Source: Balneolaceae bacterium
GTDB lineage: Bacteria; Bacteroidota; Rhodothermia; Balneolales; Balneolaceae
Direction: 5' to 3'
DNA: 64,000 nt
NCBI GenBank assembly: GCA_009711805.1
Contig: VEMX01000008.1
Span: 54,502-118,501, forward strand
The position numbers were made by a program, and so were the translations under genes. Under the pieces are notes generated by a model that was given only the letters and a program-made list of their open reading frames with translations, was not told where the DNA came from and searched no databases. This document shows, piece after piece, positions 53,540 through 62,154 of the stretch (positions within the stretch are counted from its first letter, which is position 1; the number at the start of each line of letters is the position of its first letter).

Positions 53540-53965
53540 ATGACAAAAGTATTCCCATATTTGAACTTCGCAGGAAATACTGAAGAAGCCTTCAATTTTT
53601 ATCAATCAGTATTTGGAGGCGAGTTTTCTTCCGTGGTTCGTTTTAGCGATACCCCGGCAGCAGACAAAATGCCTGAGAATGAACGAGACAAAATCATGCA
53701 CATCGGCTTACCCATTAACGATAGTGTTATACTGATGGCAACAGATACCCTCGAATCAGCCGGACATAAGCTGGTACAGGGTAACAACCATTATATCTCG
53801 CTGCATCCCGAGAGCAGAGAAGAAGCTAAGCGATTATATGACGGCCTCTCCGCAGATGGTGAAATAGAAATGGAGCTCCATGACGCTTTTTGGGGCGATT
53901 ACTTTGGATCGTTCACCGATAAATTTGGTGTACAATGGATGATCAATTACAATCCCAATCAATAA
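53540..53965 (+). CDS. PhnB-like VOC protein
   Basis: A 141-residue PhnB-type VOC domain (FPYLNFAGNTEEAFNFYQSVFGGEF, LVQGNNHYISLHPESREEAKRLYDGL, ending DYFGSFTDKFGVQWMINY). It is 48 bp after the AHSA1 gene and 23 bp before the small HMA-like gene. Substrate unknown. Confidence 0.88.
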   Translation: MTKVFPYLNFAGNTEEAFNFYQSVFGGEFSSVVRFSDTPAADKMPENERDKIMHIGLPINDSVILMATDTLESAGHKLVQGNNHYISLHPESREEAKRLYDGLSADGEIEMELHDAFWGDYFGSFTDKFGVQWMINYNPNQ

Positions 53966-53988
53966 CACAAATACAGACCGTAACCGCT

Positions 53989-54198
53989 ATGGTCAAAGTA
54001 TATAAAACCGATGTTGTGGAATCTTCGCAGGCTGCTCAGGTTAAAGATGAGCTCCTGCGTGAATTCCCCGGCAGTACAATAAGTTTCGATTTAGAAGATT
54101 GCGATAATGTACTTCGCATAGAAGGAAATGCTATAAACGGAGATAAGGTACGATCACTGGTTAGCAGTCAGGGATTTTCCTGTAAGGTTCTCCCATAG
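53989..54198 (+). CDS. Small HMA-like protein (paralog of 60809)
   Basis: From ATG 53989 the product is 69 residues (VKVYKTDVVESSQAAQVKDELL, then ISFDLEDCDNVLRIEGN, ending GFSCKVLP). A beta-alpha-beta-beta-alpha-beta pattern resembling heavy-metal-associated domains, but without the CXXC metal site. It shares YKTD, (D/E)NVLR or DRVLR, and F(S/R)C(K/E)VLP with the gene at 60809-61027, so the two are paralogs. The function is unknown. Confidence 0.65.
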   Translation: MVKVYKTDVVESSQAAQVKDELLREFPGSTISFDLEDCDNVLRIEGNAINGDKVRSLVSSQGFSCKVLP

Positions 54199-54212
54199 TT
54201 TTCTATAAATAA

Positions 54213-54232
54213 AAGAGCCGTATTACGCTCTT
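54213..54232. terminator. Bidirectional terminator hairpin
   Basis: AAGAGC (54213-54218) pairs with GCTCTT (54227-54232), flanked by AAAA on the left and a T-rich stretch on the right. It sits between the convergent HMA-like and MocR genes and overlaps the last bases of the latter. Confidence 0.6.
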
Positions 54233-55706
54233 ATATGTTTTTCAGACTTTGCCGCAGAATGTTAACTGCCTGAACTTGTTCGTCTTTATCAAGGGAGGCG
54301 AAACCCATACGCAGCGAATTATAGTTCTGCTCATGGGTATTATATACCCTTCCGTCCGATATTCTCAGTCCATTTTCAGCGGTCCGCTCCGAGAGTTCGG
54401 GGAGGCTAACATCTTTAAAAGCAACCCAAACCGACATCCCTCCATCTGGTATGCTGAAGTTGATATGTGGCTTCAGATGAGTGTGAAGCAGTTCACAGAA
54501 ATGGTCTCTGCGTTGTTTATATAGCTTCACAGATTTTTTGATGTGCCTGCCGATGGTTCCGTCTTTAAAAAGCTCAGCGATGGCAGCCTCCATCAGGTGG
54601 TCTCCCTGCCAGTCAACAGCTCTCCGTTGTTGAGCAAGGGCATCAATTAAGTTGCGGGCTCCTACTACAAATCCAAGCCGTATGGCTGGTGCCAGGGTTT
54701 TGGTGAAGGTGCCTGCGTAAATCACATTCCCACTTTGGTCGAGACTGGCCATAGGCTGTACCGGACGGCTGGCATAGTGGAAATCGTAATCATAGTCGTC
54801 TTCTACAATAGCAAAATTGTATCGGGCTGCAAGTTCAAGCAGGTGCAGCCTTCGCTCAGGAGCAAGAGTAACCGTTGTGGGATGATGGTGATGTGGAATA
54901 GCATATACCAATCTGACCGAATGCTTCTTACAGATCTGTTCAATGGTGTCAACATCTATTCCTTTTTCATCCACAGGCACATAATGCAGCTTAGCCCCTC
55001 TCCGTTTAAATGTGCGGTTGGCTCCAAAGTATCCCGGTTCACCTACAATTACCTGATCGCCTGACTTCAGCAACAATTCCGATATCAGGAACAGGGCCAT
55101 TTGTGCACCCCGTGTTATGAGGATGTTTTCTTTCGACACCGGAAGTCCCCGGGTATCCCGAAGATGAAGCGCCAAAACTTTCCTCAGTTTGTTGGTCCCA
55201 TGCGGCCCACCATATTTCAGGTACTTCTTAAATACTTCCCGCTTGGATAAGCTTCTCATGGTTCGGAAGAGATGATCGGCCGGGGCCATGCGGATATCAG
55301 GAAAGCCATCATTTATTTCCAGTTTATATGAGGAGGATCGTTTCATTGTTGGGAATTCATCCTCTCCTCCAGCATCAAGGTGAAAAGAAGTTGTATCGGG
55401 AAAATACCCCACACTTTCATCTTCTGTAAGGCTTTCCGGCTGTATATCAGGCAAATCTTTTCGGATGAAGGTGCCCTTGCGGGGAATACGTTCAATCCAC
55501 CCCTGTGCCCTGAGTTCATCGAAAGCAGCCACTACCGTCATCCGGTTCACCCTTAATAAACCTGCAATTTTTCGACTACCCGGCAACTTCAATTCTTTCC
55601 TGAGCTTTCCCCGCCTGATATTCCTGATAAAAGCATTGGTTATCTGGAGATACACCGCTTGATCAGCTTCTTTATCCACCTGGATGAGCTCTTGCAGTAA
55701 TTTCAT
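54231..55706 (-). CDS. MocR/PdxR-type regulator (GntR HTH + aminotransferase domain)
   Basis: A 491-residue regulator. The N-terminal GntR-type winged helix (RGKLRKELKLPGSRKIAGLLRVNRMTVVAAFDEL) is fused to a class I aminotransferase fold with the PLP lysine in YAGTFTKTLAPAIRLGF and TRGAQMALFLISE, VEDDYDYDFHY as further markers. It binds PLP or an amine as a signal. It is divergent from a carboxymuconolactone-decarboxylase-family gene (115-bp gap), the most likely target. Confidence 0.93.
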   Translation of the reverse strand: MKLLQELIQVDKEADQAVYLQITNAFIRNIRRGKLRKELKLPGSRKIAGLLRVNRMTVVAAFDELRAQGWIERIPRKGTFIRKDLPDIQPESLTEDESVGYFPDTTSFHLDAGGEDEFPTMKRSSSYKLEINDGFPDIRMAPADHLFRTMRSLSKREVFKKYLKYGGPHGTNKLRKVLALHLRDTRGLPVSKENILITRGAQMALFLISELLLKSGDQVIVGEPGYFGANRTFKRRGAKLHYVPVDEKGIDVDTIEQICKKHSVRLVYAIPHHHHPTTVTLAPERRLHLLELAARYNFAIVEDDYDYDFHYASRPVQPMASLDQSGNVIYAGTFTKTLAPAIRLGFVVGARNLIDALAQQRRAVDWQGDHLMEAAIAELFKDGTIGRHIKKSVKLYKQRRDHFCELLHTHLKPHINFSIPDGGMSVWVAFKDVSLPELSERTAENGLRISDGRVYNTHEQNYNSLRMGFASLDKDEQVQAVNILRQSLKNI

Positions 55707-55820
55707 AGCTGGATTAGATGATTTATGCTAACTGGATTAATTGCCTCATCCAGAAAACTACTACTTTGATGACAGATTCAAAAGAACAATTAATCAACCT
55801 AACATCATTTTTGTAATACT

Positions 55821-56264
55821 ATGAAAGAACGAATGGACTTCAGCTCAACCGAACCCGCCATCTATAAAGCCATGGATGCAGCGGAGAAAACATTAGCTAA
55901 TTTCGATCTCCCCAAAAAACTTATGGAGTTGGTTAAAATCCGCGTATCCCAGCTCAATGGCTGTGGCTATTGCATCAACATGCATACCTCCGATGCCCGC
56001 AAAATGGGAGAAACAGAACAGCGTATATATGCTTTAAGCGCCTGGTGGGAAACTCCTTTCTTTACCGAGGCAGAACAAGCTGCCTTAAAACTTGCCGAGG
56101 AAGTAACCCACATCTCTGAACATGGGGTTTCTGATTCTACCTACCAACAGGCCGTCGATGCCTTTGGTGAGGAGGCAACAGCTCAACTTATCTTCACATC
56201 GGTAGTTATGAATAGCTGGAACCGCCTTGCAATTTCAGTACATACTGTTGTTGAACAAGACTGA
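55821..56264 (+). CDS. Carboxymuconolactone decarboxylase/AhpD-family protein
   Basis: A 147-residue AhpD-like protein. The redox motif NGCGYCINMHTSDARKMGE supplies the CxxC plus His of the family (Cys49 and Cys52). A peroxide- or thiol-linked reductase role is likely. It faces MocR and is followed 1 bp later by a decayed decarboxylase. Confidence 0.9.
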   Translation: MKERMDFSSTEPAIYKAMDAAEKTLANFDLPKKLMELVKIRVSQLNGCGYCINMHTSDARKMGETEQRIYALSAWWETPFFTEAEQAALKLAEEVTHISEHGVSDSTYQQAVDAFGEEATAQLIFTSVVMNSWNRLAISVHTVVEQD

Positions 56265-56265
56265 G

Positions 56266-56609
56266 ATGCAACTATCTATAGATAATAAAGAGCTTCACAA
56301 ACTGGAAACCATAGCCCGGCAGCTGGAGCCTTCCACTAATCAACGAGAATCAATTGCAAGAGAAGCGGTCGGCTATATAAATCGCTTTATCGATGGGTTG
56401 GAAGACTCCCCGGGTTATCGGGAAGGAGATTGCCCCCGGCTTTCGGGGGTATCTGTTTCAGAGGAGGGGAACCCCTTTTCCCAATTGTTAGAATTGAAGG
56501 GAAATTATGGATTCGGTGTGCTGTGGTAAGTTTCCGCACTCATCTGAGAGAAATGGACATAGCCCTGAATATGATTAAAGAACATCTACAACCACCATGT
56601 GATTTTTGA
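56266..56609 (+). pseudogene. PLP decarboxylase/aminotransferase remnant with internal deletion
   Basis: Codons 1-85 (KLETIARQLEPSTNQRESIAREAVGYINRFIDGL and SGVSVSEEGNPFSQLLEL) match the N-terminus of group II PLP-dependent decarboxylases. The frame then stops at 56529. In another frame, starting 56523, VVSFRTHLREMDIALNMIKEHL matches the extreme C-terminus of the same family, ending at 56609. Hence most of the central enzyme (more than 300 residues) is gone. A second remnant of the family with the same kind of deletion lies at 34158-34717. Confidence 0.65.
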
Positions 56610-56639
56610 GAGATAGATTCTTCGTAACCACTAACCCAA

Positions 56640-57230
56640 TCATTCAATATCATCACAGCCACAGGTGTTGGTATCGCCGCATGCAGAGGAAGTGTTTTTG
56701 GTATCGCAATCCACAAAGCCACCAGAAGCATCCTGTTCAACAGAGCAAGCTTCAAAAATCATTTTCTTAATTCGCTCCCTGCCCCGCTGCACTTTCGACC
56801 GAAGGGTTGTATAGTTCATATCCAGCATCCCGGCCAGTTCTTTTTGGCTTTTCCCTTCAATCTCAGATAGGGTGATGATTTGTTGGTAGTCATCCGGCAG
56901 TTGATTTATAAAACCGCTCAAGCACCCCTCCAGCTCTCGGTAGGCACTGGCTTCATCCTTTTCTGATACCGAATTGAGAGCTATATCGTCAACATCAATG
57001 GTTCTTTTTTGAGCGCGATAGTGATCGATAATTTGATTACGGGCTATAGCAAAAAGCCAGCTTTTCAGGCTTTGGGAATTTCTCAATTGGTCTGATCGGC
57101 TAATGATTTTAACCAGCACATCCTGGTAGATATCCTGTGCATCCTCAGAAGAGGATACCTTGCTCCTGATGAAGTTGAGCAGATGATCTCCAAACTCGTG
57201 TTGTATATTTGCGATCTTTTTATTGGTCAT
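56640..57230 (-). CDS. sigZ: SigZ-like sigma factor with cysteine-rich tail
   Basis: A 196-residue ECF-type sigma factor. Region 2 (FIRSKVSSSEDAQDIYQDVLVKI, LKSWLFAIARNQIIDHYR) and region 4 (LPDDYQQIITLSEIEGKSQKELAGMLDMNYTTLRSKVQRGRERI) are complete. The last ~36 residues hold five or six cysteines (EACSVEQ, VDCDT, SACGDTNTCGCDD), as in SigZ-type factors, and could sense a thiophilic metal or metalloid or redox stress directly. It overlaps the MFS gene by 11 bp and is third in an operon with that and a flavoprotein. No anti-sigma gene. Confidence 0.88.
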   Translation of the reverse strand: MTNKKIANIQHEFGDHLLNFIRSKVSSSEDAQDIYQDVLVKIISRSDQLRNSQSLKSWLFAIARNQIIDHYRAQKRTIDVDDIALNSVSEKDEASAYRELEGCLSGFINQLPDDYQQIITLSEIEGKSQKELAGMLDMNYTTLRSKVQRGRERIKKMIFEACSVEQDASGGFVDCDTKNTSSACGDTNTCGCDDIE

Positions 57231-58407
57231 AATTCAATGTAGGCATTTTGTGCCAAATGAATACCAGAGCTACACTTACAACCACAAATGGTAAGGTGGT
57301 GTTCAGCAAAGCAAAGATGTTCAAAGCTAAAAGTGCACCAGTAGCTGAACCAATATCCCTGGCTGTACTCATTCGGGTTAGTATTTCAAAGTTTTGATCG
57401 TCCGGACTATAATCTATGGCAATGGCTGGTATCAGGGTCATATTGATGGCCGAACCTGCATAGGCTATAAGAACACCCGTAATGGAAAATCCTGCGGCTA
57501 TCAACGCAACGCCTGCGATAATCATAAAACAGGAAATCCGGAATGTTTTTTTAAAACTGAAGCTATCGCTCATCCAGCCCGAGAGAGGGGAAATCAGCAC
57601 ATTCATAAACCTTCGTGATGAAATGAGCAGGGCTGCTATAACCATCAAATCTCCAGCACTGTTAATTTTTATATCAATCAACTTGCTGACACCTACGACC
57701 AGTAACCCTTCCACTGCAAAGGAGGTCACAAATATCCAATAATCAATGTAGCCCGGTTTTTTGAAGGCCAGGGCTTTAATTTTTTGCTCCGGTGATTTTA
57801 CATCCGGCAGCCAAATAAACAGGGGAAGCAGAATGGTTATTGCAACACTCCAAAGCACAAAGACAGGGGTGGCTCCCACTTCATTGATTAGAACTGGTCC
57901 AATCCAATACGCCAAAATAGGTCCCATTTCCTGGATGCTTCGACCTATTCCCAGGGCACTGCCTGTTTTTCCACTGGTACCGGCATATTGAATAGTGCAG
58001 AACCGGAATGATGAATATGAGAAGCCCCATATCATCCGGGATAAAATCCATAGCCAGATGTCCGGATTAAAGGCGTACATCAACGTAGTGAGCCCGGACA
58101 AAACAGTCCCTGCCATCAAGATTTTTCTAACACCCCATTCTCTGGAAAACCATGCAACCCACCGGTTGGTGAAAATCCGGCTGAATTTGTTGATAGAAAG
58201 CAGGATTCCGATGGTAACCAAAGACATCCCCAGTGCCTGTCCTTGCACGGGAAGGTATACATAAAGCAAGGCATCGCCCATCCCGCCCACTGCCATCAAT
58301 ACTGAAGAAAGGATGGTTGGGACCAGGGAATGGCTGCGTATGTGTCCGTCCTTTTTTGGGGAGCTGAGACCCTGAACCGCCGATATCTTGGTAGATGATT
58401 CGCTCAT
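57220..58407 (-). CDS. Major facilitator superfamily transporter
   Basis: A 395-residue MFS transporter with about 12 helices: ALLYVYLPVQGQALGMSLVTIGILLSINKFSRI and the loop FSREWGVRKILMAGTV in the first half, and SGWMSDSFSFKKTFRISC in the second. It probably exports a small solute across the inner membrane. Sandwiched between the Cys-tailed flavoprotein and the Cys-tailed sigma factor, export of a thiol-reactive metalloid or its organic form is plausible but inferred. Confidence 0.88.
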   Translation of the reverse strand: MSESSTKISAVQGLSSPKKDGHIRSHSLVPTILSSVLMAVGGMGDALLYVYLPVQGQALGMSLVTIGILLSINKFSRIFTNRWVAWFSREWGVRKILMAGTVLSGLTTLMYAFNPDIWLWILSRMIWGFSYSSFRFCTIQYAGTSGKTGSALGIGRSIQEMGPILAYWIGPVLINEVGATPVFVLWSVAITILLPLFIWLPDVKSPEQKIKALAFKKPGYIDYWIFVTSFAVEGLLVVGVSKLIDIKINSAGDLMVIAALLISSRRFMNVLISPLSGWMSDSFSFKKTFRISCFMIIAGVALIAAGFSITGVLIAYAGSAINMTLIPAIAIDYSPDDQNFEILTRMSTARDIGSATGALLALNIFALLNTTLPFVVVSVALVFIWHKMPTLNYDQ

Positions 58408-58497
58408 TGTTTAAGTGAATTCTCTCTGTATGATGAACATGGAAAAGGAAGAGTTACATTTGTAACCCTCCCTGATCCTAATAGTTAAGTTGTTATG

Positions 58498-60060
58498 TTA
58501 GCAGCACGATGAAGTTTGAACTGCGGTCTGTGGTTCAGTTGTAGCCTCAGATCCACATCCACAGCCAGATTCTCCGGCAGCTTTCTTTTCTTCATCCAGC
58601 TTACAGCATGCTTCTTCATTGCTGACGGGTTCCCCTCCACAACATCCTGAAGATGCTGTTGTTGATGTTTCTGATACCTGGCTTTCTTGTTCCATGATTT
58701 CGGTGTTTGATTTGTCAATTTGCGGGGTACAACATGTCCCCTGGTTTGATGTTTTTTCTTCTTTTTCCTCCGGCAGGGCAGGACCACAACACGCACTCCC
58801 TCCGGTATTATCCGTGCTACACACCCCGGTTTCAGGCAGGTCCAGCTCTACTCTTTTTGCAGCTTCTACATCCCCAGCCAACCAGGCAGATATGGATCGT
58901 ACTTGTTCATAACCGGTGGCCATCAAAAAGGTGGGAGCCCGGCCATAGCTTTTAACCCCTGCGATATAAAAGTCGGGTTCTGGCTGGCGTAATTCTTCTT
59001 CTCCGTGAGGGCGCACGGTCCCGCAACTATGAATATTGGGATCAATCAGTTCGGCCAGGGCCGGCACGCATTCCAGGGCTGGATCGGTTTGTACCCGTAC
59101 TTCCCGCAATATTGAGAGGTCAGGCCGGGCACCGGTATTGGCGATGATTTCATCTATAGCTGCAATGCGGTCACCTGAGTTCTCTGAATACCCTTTTATG
59201 GTCAGCATCCCGTCTTCTTCTATCACTTCATGTATATAAAAGGAAGTGTATATATCCAGTTGACCTGATTTAACCAGCCTTTCTATCCTGATGCCCAAAG
59301 CACCCCGGGCTTCCAGTTCATCATCCTGCTGACCACCATATACTTTTGCAAGATCGTTATCCCGCAATACCCAGTGAAGGCGGGTTTCTGGCTGCTCTTC
59401 TTTTAAGGCCGCCAGATCCAGAAGGGAATTAATGGCAGAATGCCCTCCTCCGACTACCAACACACTTTTGTTGGCATATCGCTCTTTGTCTTTGCCGAGG
59501 ATATCGGGAATACGGTAGGCAATTCGGTCAGCGTGTTTCTCTTCGCCTGTGGCTGGTATTCCTCCTGCGCCTATGGGATTGGGAGTGTTCCAGGTTCCGG
59601 AAGTGTCAATTACTCCAGAGGCTTCAAATAACTGAGTGTCTCCATTACTCTCCACTTTCACAATAAACGGAAGCTTTTCACGGCCATTCGTTTTCATTTT
59701 ATTCATTCCTTTCCTGGTGATGGAAATAACTTTTGAAGAAAGATGGATGAAGGGTTTTATCCTGGGATGAAGGCTGAGAGGTACCAGGTAGTCGCGAACA
59801 ATTTCACTGCCGGTGGGGAGTACTTCCCCGGATGGTTTTTTCCAGTCAACCTCATCAAGCAACCGCTCAGCCGCTTTATCAATATTGTATTTCCAGGGGG
59901 TAAATACCTGAACATGGCCCCAGTCGGTGAGATTAGCGCCTATCGTGTTTCCACTCTCAAATAGTATAAACGGGATGTCTCGTTCAGTTAAGTGAGCTGC
60001 CGCTGCCATCCCCACAGGACCGCCCCCTATTATTGCTACCGGATGCTTTCTTTGCTTCAT
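58498..60060 (-). CDS. FAD/NAD(P)-dependent flavoprotein with cysteine-pair-rich tail
   Basis: From ATG 60060 about 520 residues. The N-terminal AIIGGGPVGMAAAAHL binds FAD and VLVVGGGHSAIN binds NAD(P)H, the layout of flavin-containing monooxygenases/reductases. After about residue 425 comes a ~95-residue low-complexity tail with many Cys pairs: SACCGPALPEE, GTCCTPQ, SGCCGGEP, EACCKLDEE, SGCGCGSE and a terminal SSCC. Such a tail can bind soft metals or metalloids. The gene heads an operon with an MFS transporter and SigZ-like factor and is divergent from TetR across a 23-bp operator-like palindrome. Confidence 0.85.
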   Translation of the reverse strand: MKQRKHPVAIIGGGPVGMAAAAHLTERDIPFILFESGNTIGANLTDWGHVQVFTPWKYNIDKAAERLLDEVDWKKPSGEVLPTGSEIVRDYLVPLSLHPRIKPFIHLSSKVISITRKGMNKMKTNGREKLPFIVKVESNGDTQLFEASGVIDTSGTWNTPNPIGAGGIPATGEEKHADRIAYRIPDILGKDKERYANKSVLVVGGGHSAINSLLDLAALKEEQPETRLHWVLRDNDLAKVYGGQQDDELEARGALGIRIERLVKSGQLDIYTSFYIHEVIEEDGMLTIKGYSENSGDRIAAIDEIIANTGARPDLSILREVRVQTDPALECVPALAELIDPNIHSCGTVRPHGEEELRQPEPDFYIAGVKSYGRAPTFLMATGYEQVRSISAWLAGDVEAAKRVELDLPETGVCSTDNTGGSACCGPALPEEKEEKTSNQGTCCTPQIDKSNTEIMEQESQVSETSTTASSGCCGGEPVSNEEACCKLDEEKKAAGESGCGCGSEATTEPQTAVQTSSCC

Positions 60061-60158
60061 GATGATATAATTACTTCTTGATTTCACCCTGAAGACGCGG
60101 GCACCTCCCAATTGATGCAGCAGAAATTATAAGTTTTTTAAGGGGTAGACATCCACAA

Positions 60159-60181
60159 CAATGTTAATTAAGTTAACATTG
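60159..60181. promoter_or_regulatory. Operator-like palindrome in the flavoprotein/tetR gap
   Basis: CAATGTTAA (60159-60167) and TTAACATTG (60173-60181) are perfect 9-bp arms around TTAAG, in the divergent 164-bp gap. Position and shape fit a TetR-family operator controlling both directions. Confidence 0.65.
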
Positions 60182-60224
60182 TTAAATTTATGAAAATCGA
60201 TAATTATCTAAACATTAATGCACA

Positions 60225-60812
60225 ATGACTAAGAACCCTGTCCACAAGCGCCGGATGAAAAACTACTTTCTGGAAGCAGCCAAAGAAATAATAATGGGAG
60301 AAGGTGTGTCGGCCCTTAGTGTGCGGAATGTAGCCGAACGTGCCGGTTATTCGTATGCTACCCTCTATTCCTACTACCGGGGACTAACCGATCTTATCTC
60401 CTCAAGTCTGAATGATTTTAAGGAAGAGTGTATCCAACACATTCATGAAAAAACGGAGCAGGCTGCACCCGGAAAAGAGAATATAGAGCAAACCGTAATG
60501 GCTTATGTGCAGTACTTTGTTCAGTACCCATCTATATACCGGCTGTTCTATATCGAAAAGTTACCCTCTGGCAAAACCACCGAAATAGCTGCATTTCTGC
60601 TGGATGAATTGTATCAGGATGATTTTCAACTCTGTATTAAAGGGGGCGTCTATACCAAAAAGGAGGCTGTAAATATAAAAGAACGGCTCCGGTATACCGT
60701 CTCCGGTCTTCTTGTTTTGTATTTGAACCGAAAACATCCGGGCGATTACCAAACTTTTACCGAAAATGTACAACGAGAGGTATCACATATTCTTGATCGT
60801 TCAGAGTCATGA
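60225..60812 (+). CDS. TetR/AcrR-family regulator
   Basis: A 195-residue TetR protein. The N-terminal HTH (FLEAAKEIIMGEGVSALSVRNVAERAGYSYATLYSYYRGLTDLI) is typical. The ligand domain (about residues 70-190) is variable. Probably represses the divergent flavoprotein operon and its own, through the palindrome at 60159-60181. Its stop overlaps the small HMA-like gene by 4 bp (ATGA). Confidence 0.9.
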   Translation: MTKNPVHKRRMKNYFLEAAKEIIMGEGVSALSVRNVAERAGYSYATLYSYYRGLTDLISSSLNDFKEECIQHIHEKTEQAAPGKENIEQTVMAYVQYFVQYPSIYRLFYIEKLPSGKTTEIAAFLLDELYQDDFQLCIKGGVYTKKEAVNIKERLRYTVSGLLVLYLNRKHPGDYQTFTENVQREVSHILDRSES

Positions 60813-61027
60813 AAGTATTCGTCTATAAAACAGATATTGAATCACCCCAACAGCTACACCAGGTGGGAGAATTACTCAATATACATTCCCGTATTTATTC
60901 GTGGTCGGTTGATGTTGAAAACAAGGACCGGGTACTCAGAGTTGAGGCTGATGATTCCATGCATGATGAAGCTATATTTACCCTGGTTCATGCAGGCGGG
61001 TTTAGATGTGAAGTATTGCCTGTATAG
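60809..61027 (+). CDS. Small HMA-like protein (paralog of 53989)
   Basis: A 72-residue protein (VFVYKTDIESPQQLHQVGELL, WSVDVENKDRVLRVEADD, FRCEVLPV) with the same pattern as the gene at 53989. It lacks a CXXC site, so a metallochaperone role is unproven; one Cys remains near the C-terminus. It is translationally coupled to TetR, followed by a Crp-type regulator. Function unknown. Confidence 0.65.
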   Translation: MKVFVYKTDIESPQQLHQVGELLNIHSRIYSWSVDVENKDRVLRVEADDSMHDEAIFTLVHAGGFRCEVLPV

Positions 61028-61091
61028 AGTTTTTTTGGTTTTAATTTATGAGCAGACTATCTGTATTCATTATAAAATACCTTATCACCCA

Positions 61092-61661
61092 GTGAATGAT
61101 AACTTGAGACATACTCTTCAACAGCTTACCGAAATGAGTTCGGAAGAGTGGAATACACTCAGTTCTATCCTGGTGCACCGTTCATATAAGAAAGGCGACA
61201 TGGTGTTAGCTGCAGGACAAATATGCAGGGGTATCTACTTTGTCTCTTCCGGAGTACTGCGTACCTACCTGTTGAGTGATGGAAAGGAAGTCAATGCCGC
61301 TTTTACTTTTAAGCATGAATTTGTACATGAACTGGAGAGTCTTTCTACCGGTGAGCCATCCCTTCGATATATTCAGGCATTAAGTGATGCTGAAATCATT
61401 TTCATAAATAAAGAACAATTGGTAGCACTCTATGATCATGCCCCTGTATTCCAGGAAATGGGACGTAAGATTTTGGAGCAAATTGCTATAACGGAGCAGA
61501 AATACGCCTCTCTGTTCACCATCTATTCTCCCGAGGAGCGATATCGTCATATCATAAAGAACCATCCGGAACTCATCCGGCAAATCCCTCTTAAGCATTT
61601 AGCCTCTTACCTGGGGATTGCCCGCGAAACCCTCAGCAGGATCAGGGGGAGGATATCTTAG
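61092..61661 (+). CDS. Crp/Fnr-type regulator
   Basis: From GTG 61092 a 189-residue regulator: the N-terminal beta-roll (SYKKGDMVLAAGQICRGIYFVSSGVLRTYLLSDGKEV) and a C-terminal HTH (IPLKHLASYLGIARETLSRIRGR). The upstream frame overlaps the HMA-like gene and is not coding in family terms, so the later start is chosen. It lacks Fnr cysteines. It is third in the tetR operon. Confidence 0.82.
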   Translation: MNDNLRHTLQQLTEMSSEEWNTLSSILVHRSYKKGDMVLAAGQICRGIYFVSSGVLRTYLLSDGKEVNAAFTFKHEFVHELESLSTGEPSLRYIQALSDAEIIFINKEQLVALYDHAPVFQEMGRKILEQIAITEQKYASLFTIYSPEERYRHIIKNHPELIRQIPLKHLASYLGIARETLSRIRGRIS

Positions 61662-62154
61662 TTAGAAAGAAGGCGGGATTATTTTTGGGATTTATATTTC
61701 AAATTTCCTTTGTGGGAATGGGAAGAGAGCAAGGGTGGCGGTAGGCTGGTGGCTGAATGTTGACGGCAAATTTTTAATCGTCAGCCCTATAACACATTAG
61801 CATCCAAACACCAAAGCACGTTATTACACAGAGTTCACAGAGAAGACACGGAGTTTCACAGAGGGGATGGGGCTTCTACACTCAAATCTGATCCATAATT
61901 CCTATCAAGGTTGTCATGCAGGGCTACTATGGACTACCGTCCCGGTTTGTAAAACCATCTTGTGCCTTATTCGGATCTATTCCTGACCCTTTTCTATTTC
62001 ACCTGCGGCGAAACAAGGGAGGGAACAAGGGTGGGTCCGGTGATGATTGGAATCTGGCTCAAGGGATATATGGAGTGGAATATCCTTAAAGACATACTCT
62101 TGCAACTTCTGGTTAATATTAGTACTTACTTTCCCAACAAGCTCAACCTGTTCT
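61662..62154. other. Gene-free gap
   Basis: There is no credible gene between the Crp-type regulator and the lipoprotein. A CACAGAGTTCACAGAG-type dispersed repeat lies at 61835-61865 (TTACACAGAGTTCACAGAGA then GGAGTTTCACAGAGGGG). Nothing else of note. Confidence 0.5.

Noticed and set aside
58485..58796. Basic 103-codon minus-strand frame rich in Lys
   Set aside because: Out-of-frame reading of the flavoprotein's cysteine-rich tail.
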